Of a stretch of DNA of 64,000 nt, positions 9,369 to 21,020 are shown in pieces. The notes under the pieces are model-generated. The model saw nothing but the letters and a program-made list of their open reading frames with translations. It did not search any database and had not been told where the DNA came from. Position 1 is the stretch's first letter. Each line of letters opens with the position of its first letter. Source of the DNA: Diplonema japonicum (lineage: Eukaryota; Euglenozoa; Diplonemea; Diplonemida; Diplonemidae); assembly GCA_964019335.1 (NCBI GenBank), contig OZ025661.1:186001-250000 (forward strand), given 5' to 3'. The position numbers and the translations under genes were made by a program.

Positions 9369-9589
9369 TTTGGTGGGAAGACAAGTTTTTTTTTTTTTTT
9401 AAAGATTATATTATTATTATTATTTTTTTTTATATTATTTATTAGTTTCTTGAGTTTATAGTATAGTCAAGTATGATTGATGTTCCACTCCCGTGTTAAA
9501 AGGAAGTAGAGATTAACCCCGTTAACGCCTATATTTATCAGCCACGGGGAGCGACCAATAAAGTACAGAAAAAAAAGAAAAAAAAAATG

Positions 9590-9912
9590 GGGCTTTGATT
9601 GCAACACTAGGTGGCGTTAAGCGTGCAATGAAGCACGAACGACCTACTTGATTACAGGGGGCGCTCCTCGGCCGAGCAGTAGCTTCTTCTGCGTTCCACG
9701 TCGTGTCCTTAATGCGTGCGGTGTGCTCAACCCTTGCCGGGGCGTCCCGGGTAACCAAGATTCTGCGCTTGTGCAGTTTGCTGCCTGTTCGTCACCCTGA
9801 GCATCTGCTTTATGATCTTCTTCCACTCGGGCGCTACCGGTGATGACCGACGAGGAGGTCAACAGCGAACAACACATCTGATGTATTTCTTATATTTCCA
9901 TGTTATCCCCAC
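9590..9912 (-). repeat. Retroelement 5' region, copy 1 (shared with 25447-25778)
   Basis: About 320 bp almost identical to 25447-25778, from the TGGGGCTTTGATTGCAACAC block to the GGTGGTGGGGATAAC block (coding sense, at the 5' end). A 77-codon frame inside is identical in both copies, but so is the flanking DNA, so this shows recent common origin rather than protein selection. The two elements differ completely downstream, so this 5' module is shared by different retroelement bodies. A promoter or ribozyme role is possible but not shown. Confidence 0.75.
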
Positions 9913-10163
9913 CACCCAAAAAAAAAGAAGAGCTTGACTGGCATTGGTGTGTGTACCCCAGACGGAGGGGAGAAACCTGCGCTATAAGACGTACGCTTTG
10001 TACCGCTCCCCACTGCTTGGACTCGAAGGCCCGGTTCATGAAAGAAGAGAGAAAAATCAAGGGGGGGTGGAGAGGGAACTAAACTTTAAGAGGGCAAAAA
10101 AAATATATATAAAAAGTGCTTCATTAATTGCACCGGGTTTGCGTAGTTTGGGCGTTACGGGGG

Positions 10164-10194
<31 letters not shown>

Positions 10195-10590
10195 AATGTC
10201 ACCAAGGAAATCTGTAAAATAAAGTGTATTTTCTTCCCTTTCAAAAATACGGGTCACTCCAAAGAACAATTTTCTCTCGGTCTTCCTAACGGAAGGGGGT
10301 CAAAAAAAATACGAGTTTCAGAGTTATGATGCATTAAGGAACTGGCCTCCTTGAGACGAGTTTTGCACCCTTTTTAGAGCCGAAGCCACAAAAAAAAAAA
10401 AAAAGAAGAGGAATCAAAAAAAAAGGGCTCCGTGTTAAACTCTTTCACTTTCTTTTTTTATTTTTAATTTACCTTTTTTTTTTTATTTTTTTCATTTCTT
10501 TTTTTTTTTTTTTGGGAGGGGAAAATATAAAAAAAAAAAAAAAAACGGGGGGAAATCTTTCGCGCAACTTTTTTTTTTTTTTTTTTTAAA
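9913..10590. other. Spacer downstream of the TOG-protein gene
   Basis: A mixed stretch (9930-10070) and then T/A runs including T24 near 10171. I see no coding frame, RNA gene or repeat copy here apart from the runs. Confidence 0.5.
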
Positions 10591-11200
10591 TCACCCGAGC
10601 ACCAGCCGAGAAGTACCAGTTCTCTGAGGCAGAACGATATCGGCTGCCGAGTGGCAAATTAGACCGGATTTCTTTGCTGCTGGCGAATGGACGTGACCCC
10701 CTTTGAGAGGGGACCCGGAACCCCCTGCAGCAGCACCCTTCTCCTTATGTTGCTCCTGTTTCCACCGCTGAATCTTGTTCCGCACAGAATCGGGAGGAAG
10801 CCTATCTTCCGCTTCCAAGGCGGCGGGGAAAGTAGAAGGCCTGCAGGGTATGATGCTATCAGGCTCATCAGAACCCAAAGGCTGTACTATACTCGCCAAC
10901 GTTTGGATGGGTGCAGACTTTGTGCGGTCTTTACGTGCCACCTTCGCGATCTTTTCTTTCAAGTCGTTCAGCAGAGCAGGCTTCTGCTCCCTCAGGTACA
11001 CCCGGATGATATTGCCGCACTTCTTGTAAACCTCGATGATGACACCCACAGCCGCGCTCCGCACCTTCCCGTTGGTGCATTGAAAGCACCCCACAGCATA
11101 GCCCATGATAGCCTCGGTGGAGAGCGAATTCTCTTTAAATTCAAACTCCTGAATAAGCGTGGTCAGTATGGATAATCTCGCCAGCATCATTTTCCAGCTG

Positions 11201-11231
<31 letters not shown>

Positions 11232-13065
11232 GAATGTAATCCCATACTTCTGCCCCGATTTGCAATAATCAGGTTGCATGACGATTGTGGAGATGAAGGT
11301 GGCACCTATCTTCTGATGCCGCGCGAGGAGGAGAAGCAGATCGGCGGACGCCTTAATTATTTTTATATTATTTCTTTTCATTTTTTTTTCTTTTTTAAAA
11401 CACCTGAGTAACCACCGATGCCGCTCCACTAACATGCCCTATCAGCTTGTGTATGACAAGGTTGGAGAGGTGCCACTTCAAATGCTCGGCGGCGATGATC
11501 GGCCCGTAGCTGTGAAGGAGCGCGGTTAGGTACGCAACGCACGACACGAGAAGCTGCGGGATGGCGTCGTTGATACCGATCTCGGCAATCTCAACGTACG
11601 ATTCGAAGACAGCCCTCGTGAGCTGGTAGCTGCTTTGCTGCACTGGAGAAGAGGAGAGGGATGCGGTCAGACGGCCGTAAACATGATCACGAAGCTTCCA
11701 CTTCTTAGAAAGAATGCATATGATAGAAGGCGTGTTGAGGAGGGACGTCCACCGCGCAACATCATCCTTCTGTTCCTTCGTGAGCTTCATGTCCGGCTCC
11801 AAGCATGCCATGTCCTCCTCCTCTTGCTCCTTGACCTCCGTGTCTTTAAAGGCGTCAACATCGCACACCTCAATCTCAACCTCTTGTTTCAGGGTTTTTA
11901 AAATGCTGGAAGGGACGTTGTTTAGGTATTTTTCGGATTTCGGGCCGATTTTCTTGTACACTTCAACAACAAGGCTGGTGGCGGTTTTTCTGACTTTCTG
12001 GTTAACGATGGAGAATGATGTGACTGCAAGCCCCATGACCGCTTCAACCCCGAAGGGTGTCGGGAGCTCCGCAAGCTCGTGTTCTTCCAACAGCGAGATC
12101 AACAAATTGATCTTCCCGATGGTGATCTTCCACGTGTCTGGTCCGTTGCTCAGCTCGCCGGTTGTGGCTTGTTCGGCGACGGCGTTGACCCCGACACGAG
12201 GGTGCCGTGCCACAGCAAGAAGACAGTCCTTTGCAACATCGCGAACCCTTCCGTTCACATCCCCCAACCTCATGATCAGATTTGTAACAATCGGCTGGCA
12301 GCACTCCCTCAACACGTCAGAAGGAACGTCGTGAAGATACGACACAAGCATGTACTTCATAAGGTTCACAGAGGATAGGTACACCTGGAAAACGGAATCT
12401 GCTATGGAAACGGAGATTATTGGAAAGATCAGGGTGATGACCTTATCCTTCTTCACGCCTGCTAAGGTGTGCACGGCGTCTTCCAGCTTCTTCAAACCCT
12501 CCGATCGGTGCTGCCACCTCTGCGATTTTAACGCCTTCACGTGTTCCATGCCCACTAGTGAGATTAGATCTTTGCTTTCCTCATGAACATCATGAGGTAG
12601 AGCACTCGGCGGTGACAATGGACGGGGCGCGTTTTCAATTCCAGCCGAGTCCAATGTAGAAGATGGGATTTCAGAAGTGGTGGTGGTTTCTGTCGGCTTC
12701 GCCAGGGACGATCGCCGTTTTGGTTTTCTCTCTTTTCTGTGTTCCCTCTCGCTGGTCGGGTCTTTTGTTTTTCTTTCTTTCTTCGTTCTTGTGCCTGATA
12801 GTCTGTCAGCTAGGCCTTTCGGCGGTCTTTTCTTGCTGCTCTTCTCGCCCTCTTGGAAACCTAAAATTTCAAAGCCGCATGAGGCCCGTTGCACTTCCAC
12901 AGCTTTGTTCTCGTTCACCTCCCTTGGATTCGGTACTTCAGCATCCTGTATTTTGATTTTTATTTTATAAATTTGTTATTGTTATCCACATACCACATCT
13001 CCAGGCAGCCCAACCCACTCGTCCTCCGAATCACTGTCTAGCGTCCTTGGCTGCTCACGTGTCAT
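10591..13065 (-). CDS. TOG/HEAT-domain microtubule-binding protein (four exons, 774 aa)
   Basis: Proposed exons are 13065-12994, 12945-11404, 11351-11248 and 11197-10591. The introns are 48, 52 and 50 nt, each GT...AG. The frame is kept throughout and the third intron removes an in-frame stop. The first exon encodes an acidic start (TLDSDSEDEWVGLPG). A basic Lys/Arg-rich linker follows, then helical repeats: KSQRWQHRSEGLKKLEDAVH is the typical first helix of a TOG domain, followed by paired helices such as VYLSSVNLMKYMLVSYL and KVRKTATSLVVEVYKKIG. A second array contains WTSLLNTPSII, and after intron 3 come WKMMLARLSILTTLIQEF and VRSAAVGVIIEVYKKCG. TOG domains bind tubulin dimers. The family could be a CEP104/FAP256 or TOGARAM-like ciliary tip protein, but no diagnostic zinc finger is present, so I leave it unnamed. 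The C-terminus is Ser/Pro/Gly-rich. Confidence 0.72.
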
Positions 13066-13863
13066 GTCAAGAAAAGGAAGAAAATCTTTAAGGGAGGGGG
13101 ACAAATAAAAAAAAGGGGGTGGAGGAAAAAACAAACAGCGAGGGACGGGGGGGGGGGCTTTTTTTTAAATTCCTTTTTTTCTTCGTTTCCCCCTCCCCCT
13201 ATGAAAATAAAAGAAAGGGAATCCTGCCTGTGTGGTATATGTGATAGTTTTTTTTTTTGACACCCCCCTGTTTGTAACGCGGGAAAATAATAAGAAATAA
13301 ACAAGAGGGGGGGGGGAAGGGGAAAACAGAAATTCTAAAAGTGGTGATTTAGTTTTTTTTTTTTAAAATTCTACGCTCGGGAAGAGCAAGAGAGGATTGT
13401 TGGTTGTTAGTGAATTTGTGTGAATTACTCCCAAAAGAAAAACTTTACCCCCCTTTCAAAAAAGTTGAGCAAAACAAAGAAGCCGAGAGAGTCATTCAGG
13501 GATTGCCAAATGCTAACAGTCACTATCAGTTGGTCTTTTGTTTTCTTCTTCTTTCTTTTTTTTTTCGTTCTTAAAAAAGGCTGGTTTCAGGAGTCAAAAA
13601 CAAATACCTGGAAAACAATTCTAACTTTCTTCTTCTTTTTTTTTTCTTTCTTTCAAAATGGAACACACCTTTTGAAGAAGAGAAGAAAAAAAAAACGAAT
13701 CTAAGAGAGGGAAAACAATTACTTTTTTTTAGTCCCCCCCAAGAAAAATTAAAAACCCCTTTTCTTTTCTTTTTTTTTCGAACCCAAAGATATATAAAGT
13801 AATATATCGGCACGGGGTTCAAAAAAAAAACTTTTTTTTTTAACACAACGAGGTTTTGACTTT

Positions 13864-13894
<31 letters not shown>

Positions 13895-13950
13895 ACACAA
13901 GAGAGGAAAGGGCGAAAAAATCTAAAAATCTACAAAAAAAACTTTTTTTT
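13066..13950. other. Spacer upstream of the TOG gene and downstream of kinesin-5
   Basis: Dominated by T, A and G runs (G9-12, T22 near 13871). Short frames are low-complexity. No gene is seen. On the coding strand the end nearest 13065 holds pyrimidine stretches that could serve trans-splicing of the TOG gene. Confidence 0.5.
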
Positions 13951-16900
13951 CTAACTCACAATATTCGTCCTCAGACCCAAAGGAGTGACAGGCGACGCCC
14001 CGTTGAGCGCCTTGCGAATAAGGGGAGAAGGGGAAGGGCGGGACACAGGCACGTAGTCGCCCTCGTCCATAGCAGTGTCGTCACCCATCGGTGGCGGGGG
14101 GACCAAGTCGGAGTAGATATCAAGAGTGGACTTCCTCGGCACAGGCGTGTTGGTGGCTGTAGCGAAGGTGCTGTGATCATACTTAGCAAGGATGCCTGCG
14201 TAGTCGCTGGTGACACTCGGGACGTGGTGTGAAGACGGGGAAGGCGTTTCGCCCCTGACGTGCCTCTCAGTCGCTTCTCCTAAGAAGGTCACTGTCTCCT
14301 TGATCCTGTTCAGGACGCAGGAGGCGGCGTCAATGCCCTCGATGATCTCTGCCGACTGCGACTCCATCCCTGTCTCCATCTTGGTCTTCAGAGTCTGGAG
14401 CATGTCCACCGTCCCTGAGAGACGCCCCCTCACCTCTACTGACACTTCTGATGCCTTCTCCAGTCCCATCCTCCCCAGGTTTTCAACGTCCTTCTTCATC
14501 TCTCCGTTCTTTGCCGCCACCTCCTCTACAGTGCTCGCCACCACGGTCTTCACCTCCTGGACCTTGCCGATCACCTCCTCACCTGATCTCGTCATCGCCT
14601 CCATGTTGCTGTGCATTTCTTGTGTCACCTCTGATCGGCTTGAGGCAGCCACGCCCTCCATTGCCTGTTTCACCTGTTCGGCAAGCATTGTTCGTTCCTG
14701 CGCTTTGCTTTCCGCAAATAGCTCCACCTGTTCCACTGTGTTGCCTGCGCGCGCGTTGGTGGCCTGCTCGAAGTTCGCAAGTGTGGTGGTGGAGTACAAC
14801 GCGAGTTCGGTGGCTGCGTGGTTGTGCACACTGCCGTGCTTTGCGAGGACGTCTGCCATGTTGCTGCGGATGGTGTCCAGCACGCTGTGCGCCTTCTTCA
14901 CCTCAACGCTCACCGCGGCCGACAGTTGCTCACCTGCAGAGCCCGACGAGGAGAGGATCTCCTGCAGGCCATCATCCAGGAGTGCTTCATGCTTCCTCAT
15001 AGCCTCATCCAGCGAGGCCCTCACGCAGACCCTCTCCTGGGTGATCGTTTGCAATGTGCTGCGCAGTGTCTCGTCCACCACAGTCTGGCGCACACTGAGG
15101 CTCTGCATGTGCTGCTTGTGCATCAGAAGGATCTTCTGGATTTCTTCTCTGAGGGTGTTGTCGGTGGCGTTCATTTGGCACAATATGGCCGAGCCCTCAG
15201 ACGAAGCGACTTTAATGGCGGCCCTCTCCCTCTCCTCCAGAGAGAACAGCTCGTTGCTGATGTTGTTGATGTCCTCCGCTGCGCTCTCTTGGATCGCGCA
15301 CTTCAGGGTGTCGATCTCCTCGTGCATGCCGAGTGTCGCGTTTTCTGTGCTCATCTTGACGCCGTTCTCAGTGTTGTCCAACACCTCGGCGAGTCTCGTG
15401 CGGCCCTCATCCAACATCCTGTTGCCTTCAGCAGTCACGGCAACAGCAGCCTCTTGGGAGGTGCTGGCCTTTTCGGAGATCTCCATGGACATGTTCTTCA
15501 TGCTGCCAACGACTTCCTGCTTCAGGTTGTTCATCATGTCCTTCATGAGTGTTTGGAGGGCTTCCTGATCCGCGTCCTTCGCAGACGCAGTGGCGGCGAA
15601 GAACCTCCCCATCACGTCGTCCACAGCAGCGGTCACCTTCTTGCAGTGCTTGTCGGTGGTGGCCATGGTGCATTCTTGAACCTGAGCGCTGAGCTGAGAC
15701 ACCTGAGAGTGTGTGAAGACAAATATTACAAGCATACTGCTTGGGTAGCACCATCGACAGCGCTGCCTGTAGCCTTTTGTGCTGCCTCGAAGGCATATTG
15801 CTGCGTCCCGATCGACGTGTTCACACGGTTCTCAAGTGCGGTGCTGTGCATGTTGATTTCATTTTACATTTTTACATACTAAAGCTGCGACGTGGTTTCC
15901 TCCTGCCTGATGACACCCTGTGCTGCGTCGGTGATGCCACCCGATGTTGCCTGACAGGCAGCATTGGTGAGCTTGATGGACTGCTCCTTGATGGTACGCA
16001 CAGCGTCCTTGGACTGCGAGATGGCGTCGTTGAGGTCGTTGGTGTTCAGGAGCTGCGTCTCAACAGCCTCCCCGATGGTCTGGAAGTTCTTGCCCTCCCT
16101 AATGTCCCTGTTCTTGATCACGTTGTGGAGGCCCTGCTCCTTGCTGATGCCCTGCTGGATGCACTCCACCAAGGCTGTCTCACTTTGCTGGTGGTGAAAC
16201 AGAAGAATGTTCTTCTCGGCTTGCTTTGCCTCCATCACCTTAATCTGCTTCCAGACGCCGTTGAGCTTGTCCTGCAGCTCTGCCGCCTTCTCGCTCTTCA
16301 ACACCTGGTCCGCTTCCAGCTCCCTGAGCCTGTTCTGCATCATCTCGTAGCGCTCCTCAGAGACGAACACGCCGGTCCCGTTGCGCTGATCGGTAAGCTC
16401 AGTGCGGAGGCGTACCAGCTCGCTCTCATAGTCGCACACCAGTTGGTTGCCGGACAGCACCCGGTTCATCTCAGGATCGTTCTCGATCTTGCGTGCGGAG
16501 GACGCGTACTCCAGTGTGGAGAGGGTCTCGTCCAGGTTGAGCTTCGCGAGGGAGATGGTGGTGATGATCGACGTCTTAGACCTCCCGCCGAGAGCGTCGG
16601 AAAGAAGCCTAGTGAGCGCAGACTCACGGTAAGGTGTGTGCGACTGGTCGGGGCTGGAAAGGGACGAGATGACACGTCCAAGAGTAAGCAGACTCTTGTT
16701 GATGGCAGCAGCTTCGGACTGCCTGTCGGTGCCATGTGTGTCGGTGCGCTTGGCGGACTCGGAACCGGCAAGATCGACAAGGTGGAGCTTCCCCATTTTG
16801 AACAAGTCCTCGCCGTTCATGGTTTCCTCCTTCACGGTAACGCTGATGGTCGCGATGAAGTGCGAACGGGAGGAGCGGGAGTTCATCCCTGTGGCGGCCG

Positions 16901-17498
16901 TGGCACGGCGGGCGATGGCAGACTCGAGCTGCTTGATGACATCTGCAGGCGATGACACAACCATCTCTTCAACACCTTTCATGACAACACCCGACTTCCC
17001 GTCTTGAAAGAGCTTCAACTTCTGCTTCTTTTCCGCGTCCGCAGGAACAAGCATGTCGTAGAACTCTTCCTTGTACAGCTCAACACATGATAGTCTGACG
17101 GTGAAGTGTGCGCTGGATTTCATCAATTCGTTGAAGATGTGCTTGCAGGCTCTGGGGGTCAGGCCTTGGTTGGATTCAGACTTCAGGTCGCCCATCATGG
17201 AGTGGGTCTTGCCAGAGTTTGTTTGCCCGTAAGCGAAGATTGTGCAGGAGAACCCTTTCAGCATGTCGGAGACGAGAGGCTTGCATGCTGTTTCGAATAT
17301 TTCCTCTTGCGTACTGTCCGTGCTGAAAACCTTTTTGAAGGAGTAGTTGTTCTGCCCACGCGAGGTCTTTGTCTTGGCAGAGACATCACGTTCCGTCAGA
17401 GTGATCGGGGCGCGCATCTCACCGTCCTGCAGAGGCCTCGCACGCACGAAAACTCTTACATGCTCTGACTTTTTGTCAGTTGCGTGGAGACGTTTCAT
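13951..17498 (-). CDS. Kinesin-5 (BimC/Eg5-type) motor protein (three exons, 1158 aa)
   Basis: Exons are 17498-15880, 15843-15738 and 15702-13951. The introns are 36 and 35 nt (GTATGT...GCACAG and GTATGC...CTCAG) and joining restores one frame. The motor occupies residues about 13-350: VRVFVRARPL, P-loop GQTNSGKTHS at 91-100 (usual kinesin-5 form has TGTGKT), switch I NSRSSRSH, switch II VDLAGSE, and the tubulin-binding HTPYRESALTRLL. A neck and a long coiled coil follow, with a stalk of heptads to about residue 1060. The tail holds NTPVPRKSTLDI, which resembles a BimC box with a Thr-Pro kinase site. Kinesin-5 forms bipolar tetramers that slide antiparallel spindle microtubules apart. The class is inferred from N-terminal motor, length and tail. 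A different N-terminal-motor class is possible. Confidence 0.85.
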
Positions 17499-17599
17499 TT
17501 TTTTTTTCTTGTTTTTTCTCTAAACTGGAAGCGGCTGAGTGACACGAAGGATAAAATAAAACAAGAAAAGAAGGAAGCGAGGGGGAGAGGAAAAGAACA

Positions 17600-17600
<1 letters not shown>
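17499..17600 (-). promoter_or_regulatory. Probable trans-splice acceptor of kinesin-5
   Basis: Coding-strand reading: a C/T-rich tract (TCTTTTCCTCTCCCCCTCG and onward), GTGTCACTCAG, a second AG in CTTCCAG, then an A-rich leader and ATG. Either AG could take the spliced leader. Confidence 0.5.
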
Positions 17601-17602
<2 letters not shown>

Positions 17603-17656
<54 letters not shown>

Positions 17657-17873
17657 TACAATCCACCGTTGAGTGGATTTTGAAACGATTTAATCTCATT
17701 TTTTCCCCCCCTGGAATATCATTTCGTAATTTTTTTTTCCCTGTTCTCTTTTTTTTCTTTTTCTTTTCTTTCTTTTTTTTTTTTCAGAATGCCGTGTGGA
17801 CCTTTTCCTCTCCCCTTGTCATTTTTCCTGCTCAGTTTACAAAAAAAAAAAAAGAAAAAAAGAAAGAAAAATC

Positions 17874-17917
<44 letters not shown>

Positions 17918-18032
17918 CCACACCAAAACCCGCCCCCTTTTTTGTTCTTCTTCTCCCCCCTTTTTTTTATTTCCCTTCCTTTTGAATCCATGTGTGTAAT
18001 TGAGTTCATTATGTTTTTCCCACCCCCTTTTT
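17603..18032. repeat. Long T runs between EF-hand gene A and kinesin-5
   Basis: Contains a T run of about 53 nt (17603-17655) and another of about 40 nt (17874-17914) separated by low-complexity sequence. These are among the longest homopolymers in the window. No gene is seen. True lengths may be uncertain because such runs are hard to sequence. Confidence 0.6.
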
Positions 18033-20178
18033 TCAGTTTGGGTTAGGATAATGAACATCTTCATCCGCGAGATCTCCGATAGTACTGAGGAGGTTGGAGA
18101 GAGCCTCGGAAAGCACGGTGGAATCTTCCATGTTGTCAAGAATTTCCTCGATTTTGGGGAATTTCATAGCCTGAGCGGCGGAGTAGTTTGCGGTGAAGCC
18201 TCTGGAGACCCGGCGTTCTGTGAGGTAGCGTTCCACCTCCTCGTCCGAGCGGGGCAGCGCAGAGAATAGGGCGAACCCCTGCATGTCAATCTCGACCTTC
18301 TGGTACTTTGTCCAAGCTGTTATGTTCTTCACCTCCTTGACATGCTTCGCCACAAGGTAAAGTACCTCGATCGGTGTGGTGTCCTCCTTCCACCCCATCT
18401 CTTCCACCCCGCTTCCCAGTTCAAGCAAACCCATGGTCATGTCCACCAAAGGAGTGTTCGACAGTGTTAGCATCTTCTCCGCTTTCATCGTCCCAACGAA
18501 CATCAACGTGCCCCGCAGCTTTGAGAACTCCTCTTGTACAGCCTCGTCACGTGCGCCTGGCAGTGTTGCCTGCACCTTTGCGATGAACGAGTCGACAGCG
18601 GTTTCCAATGTCCTCATCGGGTCGCCTAGGACTACTTCTGTGTAGTGCCCGCTGCATGATGACGCAACAAGCTCCGCCAGCTTCTTCACCAGTAAGCCCT
18701 GTCCGCGTTTTGACTCTCCTGCCGAGAGGAGCGACGCTACCGACGGTGCAAGACGCCCTTTCATCTTGAATAAAAGCCCCACGTCTGCTATCGACACCAA
18801 CGACGTCGCGTCCTCCAACAAACGGCGCAGCCCAGTGTCCAGATCGGCACCAGTGTGCAGGTCTATCTCGACTTGGTTCAGGAATTTTTCGAGATCGTCT
18901 TTATCGGGTTGTGCTGTGCCCGTGATTTCTTCCAATAGCTGCTGGTCCAAGGAGGGGTGTGCGAGTGCCACCTGGATGGTGACGTTCGGTAGGTCGTTGT
19001 CCAAGACGCGTGCCCACAGCCAGCCGCCTTCCACACCGTTTTGCGCCACAGCGAGTTCGGAAAGATGCTTCATGCACTGGAGCAATCTTTTTTCCCCATC
19101 TTCGTCCTCGCAGGGCCTCCTCAGTTCAAAGGTAGCCTCTGCTAGCACGATGAGTGAGGACGCACCCTCCTCGCTGTCATCGTCGACGTCGTCGTCGCTG
19201 TCAGCGGGCGGGGCAGTCTTCTCGGCATCCTTGAACTTCGTGTCGCTGATGGCCTTGAACTCGTCTTCAGTGTAGGTGCTGAGACTGACCTTGAGTTGTG
19301 TCCTGGGTGCGTCCATCTCACCCATCTTCACTGTTGCGTCCATCTCGATGGGGACGCCGATGCCTGCCTTGGACCGCGCGTTCTCAAGGTCCAACTGTGG
19401 TTGCACATGAGAAAAATGGGGAAAATGATGATTGTTACACACCTTGTCCTTCAACTTGGACGAGGCTCCAAGGGCCCGGAGCTTCATTCTGGCCATGGCA
19501 AGGGCGATCCCTTTGTTCCCGCCTCTGCTGCTGTCACTGCCCCACCTGTGGAAGAAAAAATCTTTTTTCTTTGTCTGTGTGTCACACCATTTAAGGAAGT
19601 CCTCGAAGTTGACCTTCCCGTCGCTGGAGAGGGTCTCCAGGGCTCCTTTGATGTCCCTCTCGGGGACGTTCACACCGAGCTGTTCCACCATTGCCTGTGT
19701 GTGTGTGTTCCATGGCCCAGTGTGCATACCCTGAACTCGTCCCTGTCGATGTACCCCGACTTGTCGGTGTCGAACTTCTCGAAGATCTTCTTGATGGTCG
19801 CCTTCTCCTCTTTCGAGAACTGCTTCACCTGTTGTTTGGAGGGGTTGCTTCGCGTGAGGTTCGCATACCTCTGCTTCTTTGGTCTTCAGTTGCCGTTTTT
19901 CAAATTGTTTTTCTTTGATGGACTTGTGCAGCATGGCTATCCGTTCTTGTTGCTCGGTTCGGAGCTTCTCCAGCTTCTCCATCTGAACATCCAAGGCGTC
20001 TTGGTGTATGGTTTCTAGGACCGTGCTGACGGGTTCCTGCTCTGTCAGTTCTTCGTCTAGCACAGCTCCCTACAAGGTAGAGGTGGATATTGTAGACAAG
20101 ATATCGGCATACCCATGAGGTGTCCTGCCTTGGCAGCCCGTCCCAGATTGGCGTCTTCATTGGTGTTACAGCAGCCAT
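18033..20178 (-). CDS. EF-hand family protein A (six exons, 645 aa)
   Basis: Exons are 20178-20113, 20069-19869, 19828-19730, 19694-19588, 19545-19443 and 19394-18033. The introns are 43, 40, 35, 42 and 48 nt, all GT...AG, and together they restore one frame. The protein starts MAAVTPMKTPIWDG. A coiled coil follows (VQMEKLEKLRTEQQERIAML). Then comes EF-hand 1 with a complete loop DTDKSGYIDRDE, interrupted by intron 3 just after the loop. EF-hand 2 is degenerate (SSDGKVNFED, first ligand missing). After these comes WWGSDSSRGGNKGIALAMAR and a long C-terminal region of about 450 aa rich in conserved hydrophobic and acidic blocks (LKVSLSTYTEDEFKAI, GADLDTGLRRLLEDATSL, ALFSALPRSDEEVERYL). I do not recognise that region. 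It pairs closely with gene B at 39.7-44.1 kb. Likely a calcium-responsive structural or regulatory protein. The function is unknown. Confidence 0.78.
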
Positions 20179-20510
20179 TTCAAAAAAAAAAAAAAGGTTA
20201 GGTTAGAATAAGAATATGTACGTTGGCTTGTGTAATGGGAGGGAGGGGGGAGAACGTGGGGGGATCCTTGAAGTTACGTTTTTTAAATTCTGATTTCAAA
20301 AAAAAAAAAAGAAAAAAAAAAAAAAGAGAGAGAAGGAGAGAAAACATGTAAAGTGCATATAAAATTTAGGTGGAAGAGAAAAAAAAAAAAAAAAAAAAAA
20401 GAGAGGATGGCGAGGACGGGAAAGAGGTTTCAAGCCACTCACCCTGCCCAGCGCAAGATGTAGATTTTAGAAAAAATCCAGTGTAAGAGGGGGGGGAAAA
20501 AAAATGCGTT
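20179..20510. other. Spacer with A-rich runs
   Basis: A runs and GA-rich low-complexity sequence between the CFAP-like gene and EF-hand gene A. No gene is seen. Confidence 0.5.
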
Positions 20511-21020
20511 TTAGGAAAGATCTGGGTTGAAGACGCCCCGAGGTCTTTCGCAAGTATTGCGGAGAACAGCCTTCCTCGAGTGATGGGAAGCGTTATACCT
20601 GGATAGGTCTATGTCCCATCCGTATGTGTGAGCAGATGTAACTGGCGCTCTGAATCGATCTTTCGGGCCCTTTTTAGCTTGGAGTTTCAGATACTGGGCT
20701 CTACCACCACCTTCCCTTGATGTCCCCTCGAAAAGCACGTTGTGGTCCTCTGGGGTCATGGGGTTTTGGATGCTCTCATTCAATTCTGGGTTTGTCACAC
20801 TGACCTGATCGGAATCCTCTTTCCTGCGCCTTTGCTGTGCCCGATTTTCTGTTTTATAAAGCTGCTTCAGAACCTCGCTTTGTTGGTGTGTAAAAGCTAC
20901 GTGGCCAGTCCGGTGCATTACAGTGCGTTGCGCTTCCTGGTGTGGGGGGGGGGGGGGAATATTGTTTTTTTTGAATGTTTTGCATACCAGCGCATTTTCT
21001 ACTTTGTCACCTTTACCCAT
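20511..21020 (-). CDS. Small protein, possibly ciliary (CFAP144/FAM183-like), two exons, 152 aa
   Basis: Exon 1 is 21020-20988 (MGKGDKVENAL). A 51-nt intron (GTATGC...CACCAG, containing a C13 run) follows, then exon 2 is 20936-20511. The mature text includes HRTGHVAFTHQQSEVLKQLY, a charged helical region, and a C-terminal half with YGWDIDLSRYNASHHSRKAV and ERPRGVFNPDLS. The N-terminal helix followed by an isolated GWD motif and a basic tail recalls CFAP144/FAM183 microtubule inner proteins, but the match is by general pattern only. Other small axonemal proteins have similar composition. The splice is well supported: the joined frame is continuous, whereas the unspliced frame needs a poly-Pro stretch from the C run. 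Confidence 0.55.
   Translation of the reverse strand: MGKGDKVENALVCKTFKKNNIPPPPPHQEAQRTVMHRTGHVAFTHQQSEVLKQLYKTENRAQQRRRKEDSDQVSVTNPELNESIQNPMTPEDHNVLFEGTSREGGGRAQYLKLQAKKGPKDRFRAPVTSAHTYGWDIDLSRYNASHHSRKAVLRNTCERPRGVFNPDLS

Larger units (their letters stand above)
6098..9912 (-). mobile_element. LINE-like (non-LTR) retroelement, internally deleted, with 2A-like peptide
   Basis: About 3.8 kb, transcribed right to left. Its parts are a 5' region (9912-9590) shared with a second element at 25.4-25.8 kb, ORF1 (9368-7834, one frameshift), ORF2 (7800-6151) and a 3' end whose last bases (AGAGACATTTAAG on plus, followed inward by TACCTGCGGTATGTGGCAGG) recur at 30128-30163. Both copies of that 3' end abut an A run on the plus strand, so the element ends in oligo(T) in its own sense. 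ORF2 keeps a 2A-like peptide, the very start of an endonuclease-type domain and a C-terminal Cys/His finger. The endonuclease body and the whole reverse transcriptase are missing. The copy is therefore non-autonomous. Two ORFs, a 2A motif and no long terminal repeats support the non-LTR assignment. Confidence 0.75.

Noticed and set aside
9644-9877. 77-codon minus-strand frame identical in two places
   Set aside because: The surrounding DNA is equally identical, so the match reflects a shared retroelement module rather than a conserved protein.
9780-9912. Possible HDV-like ribozyme at the retroelement 5' end
   Set aside because: I could not draw the required nested double-pseudoknot pairing by eye. 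It is left as a test, not a feature.
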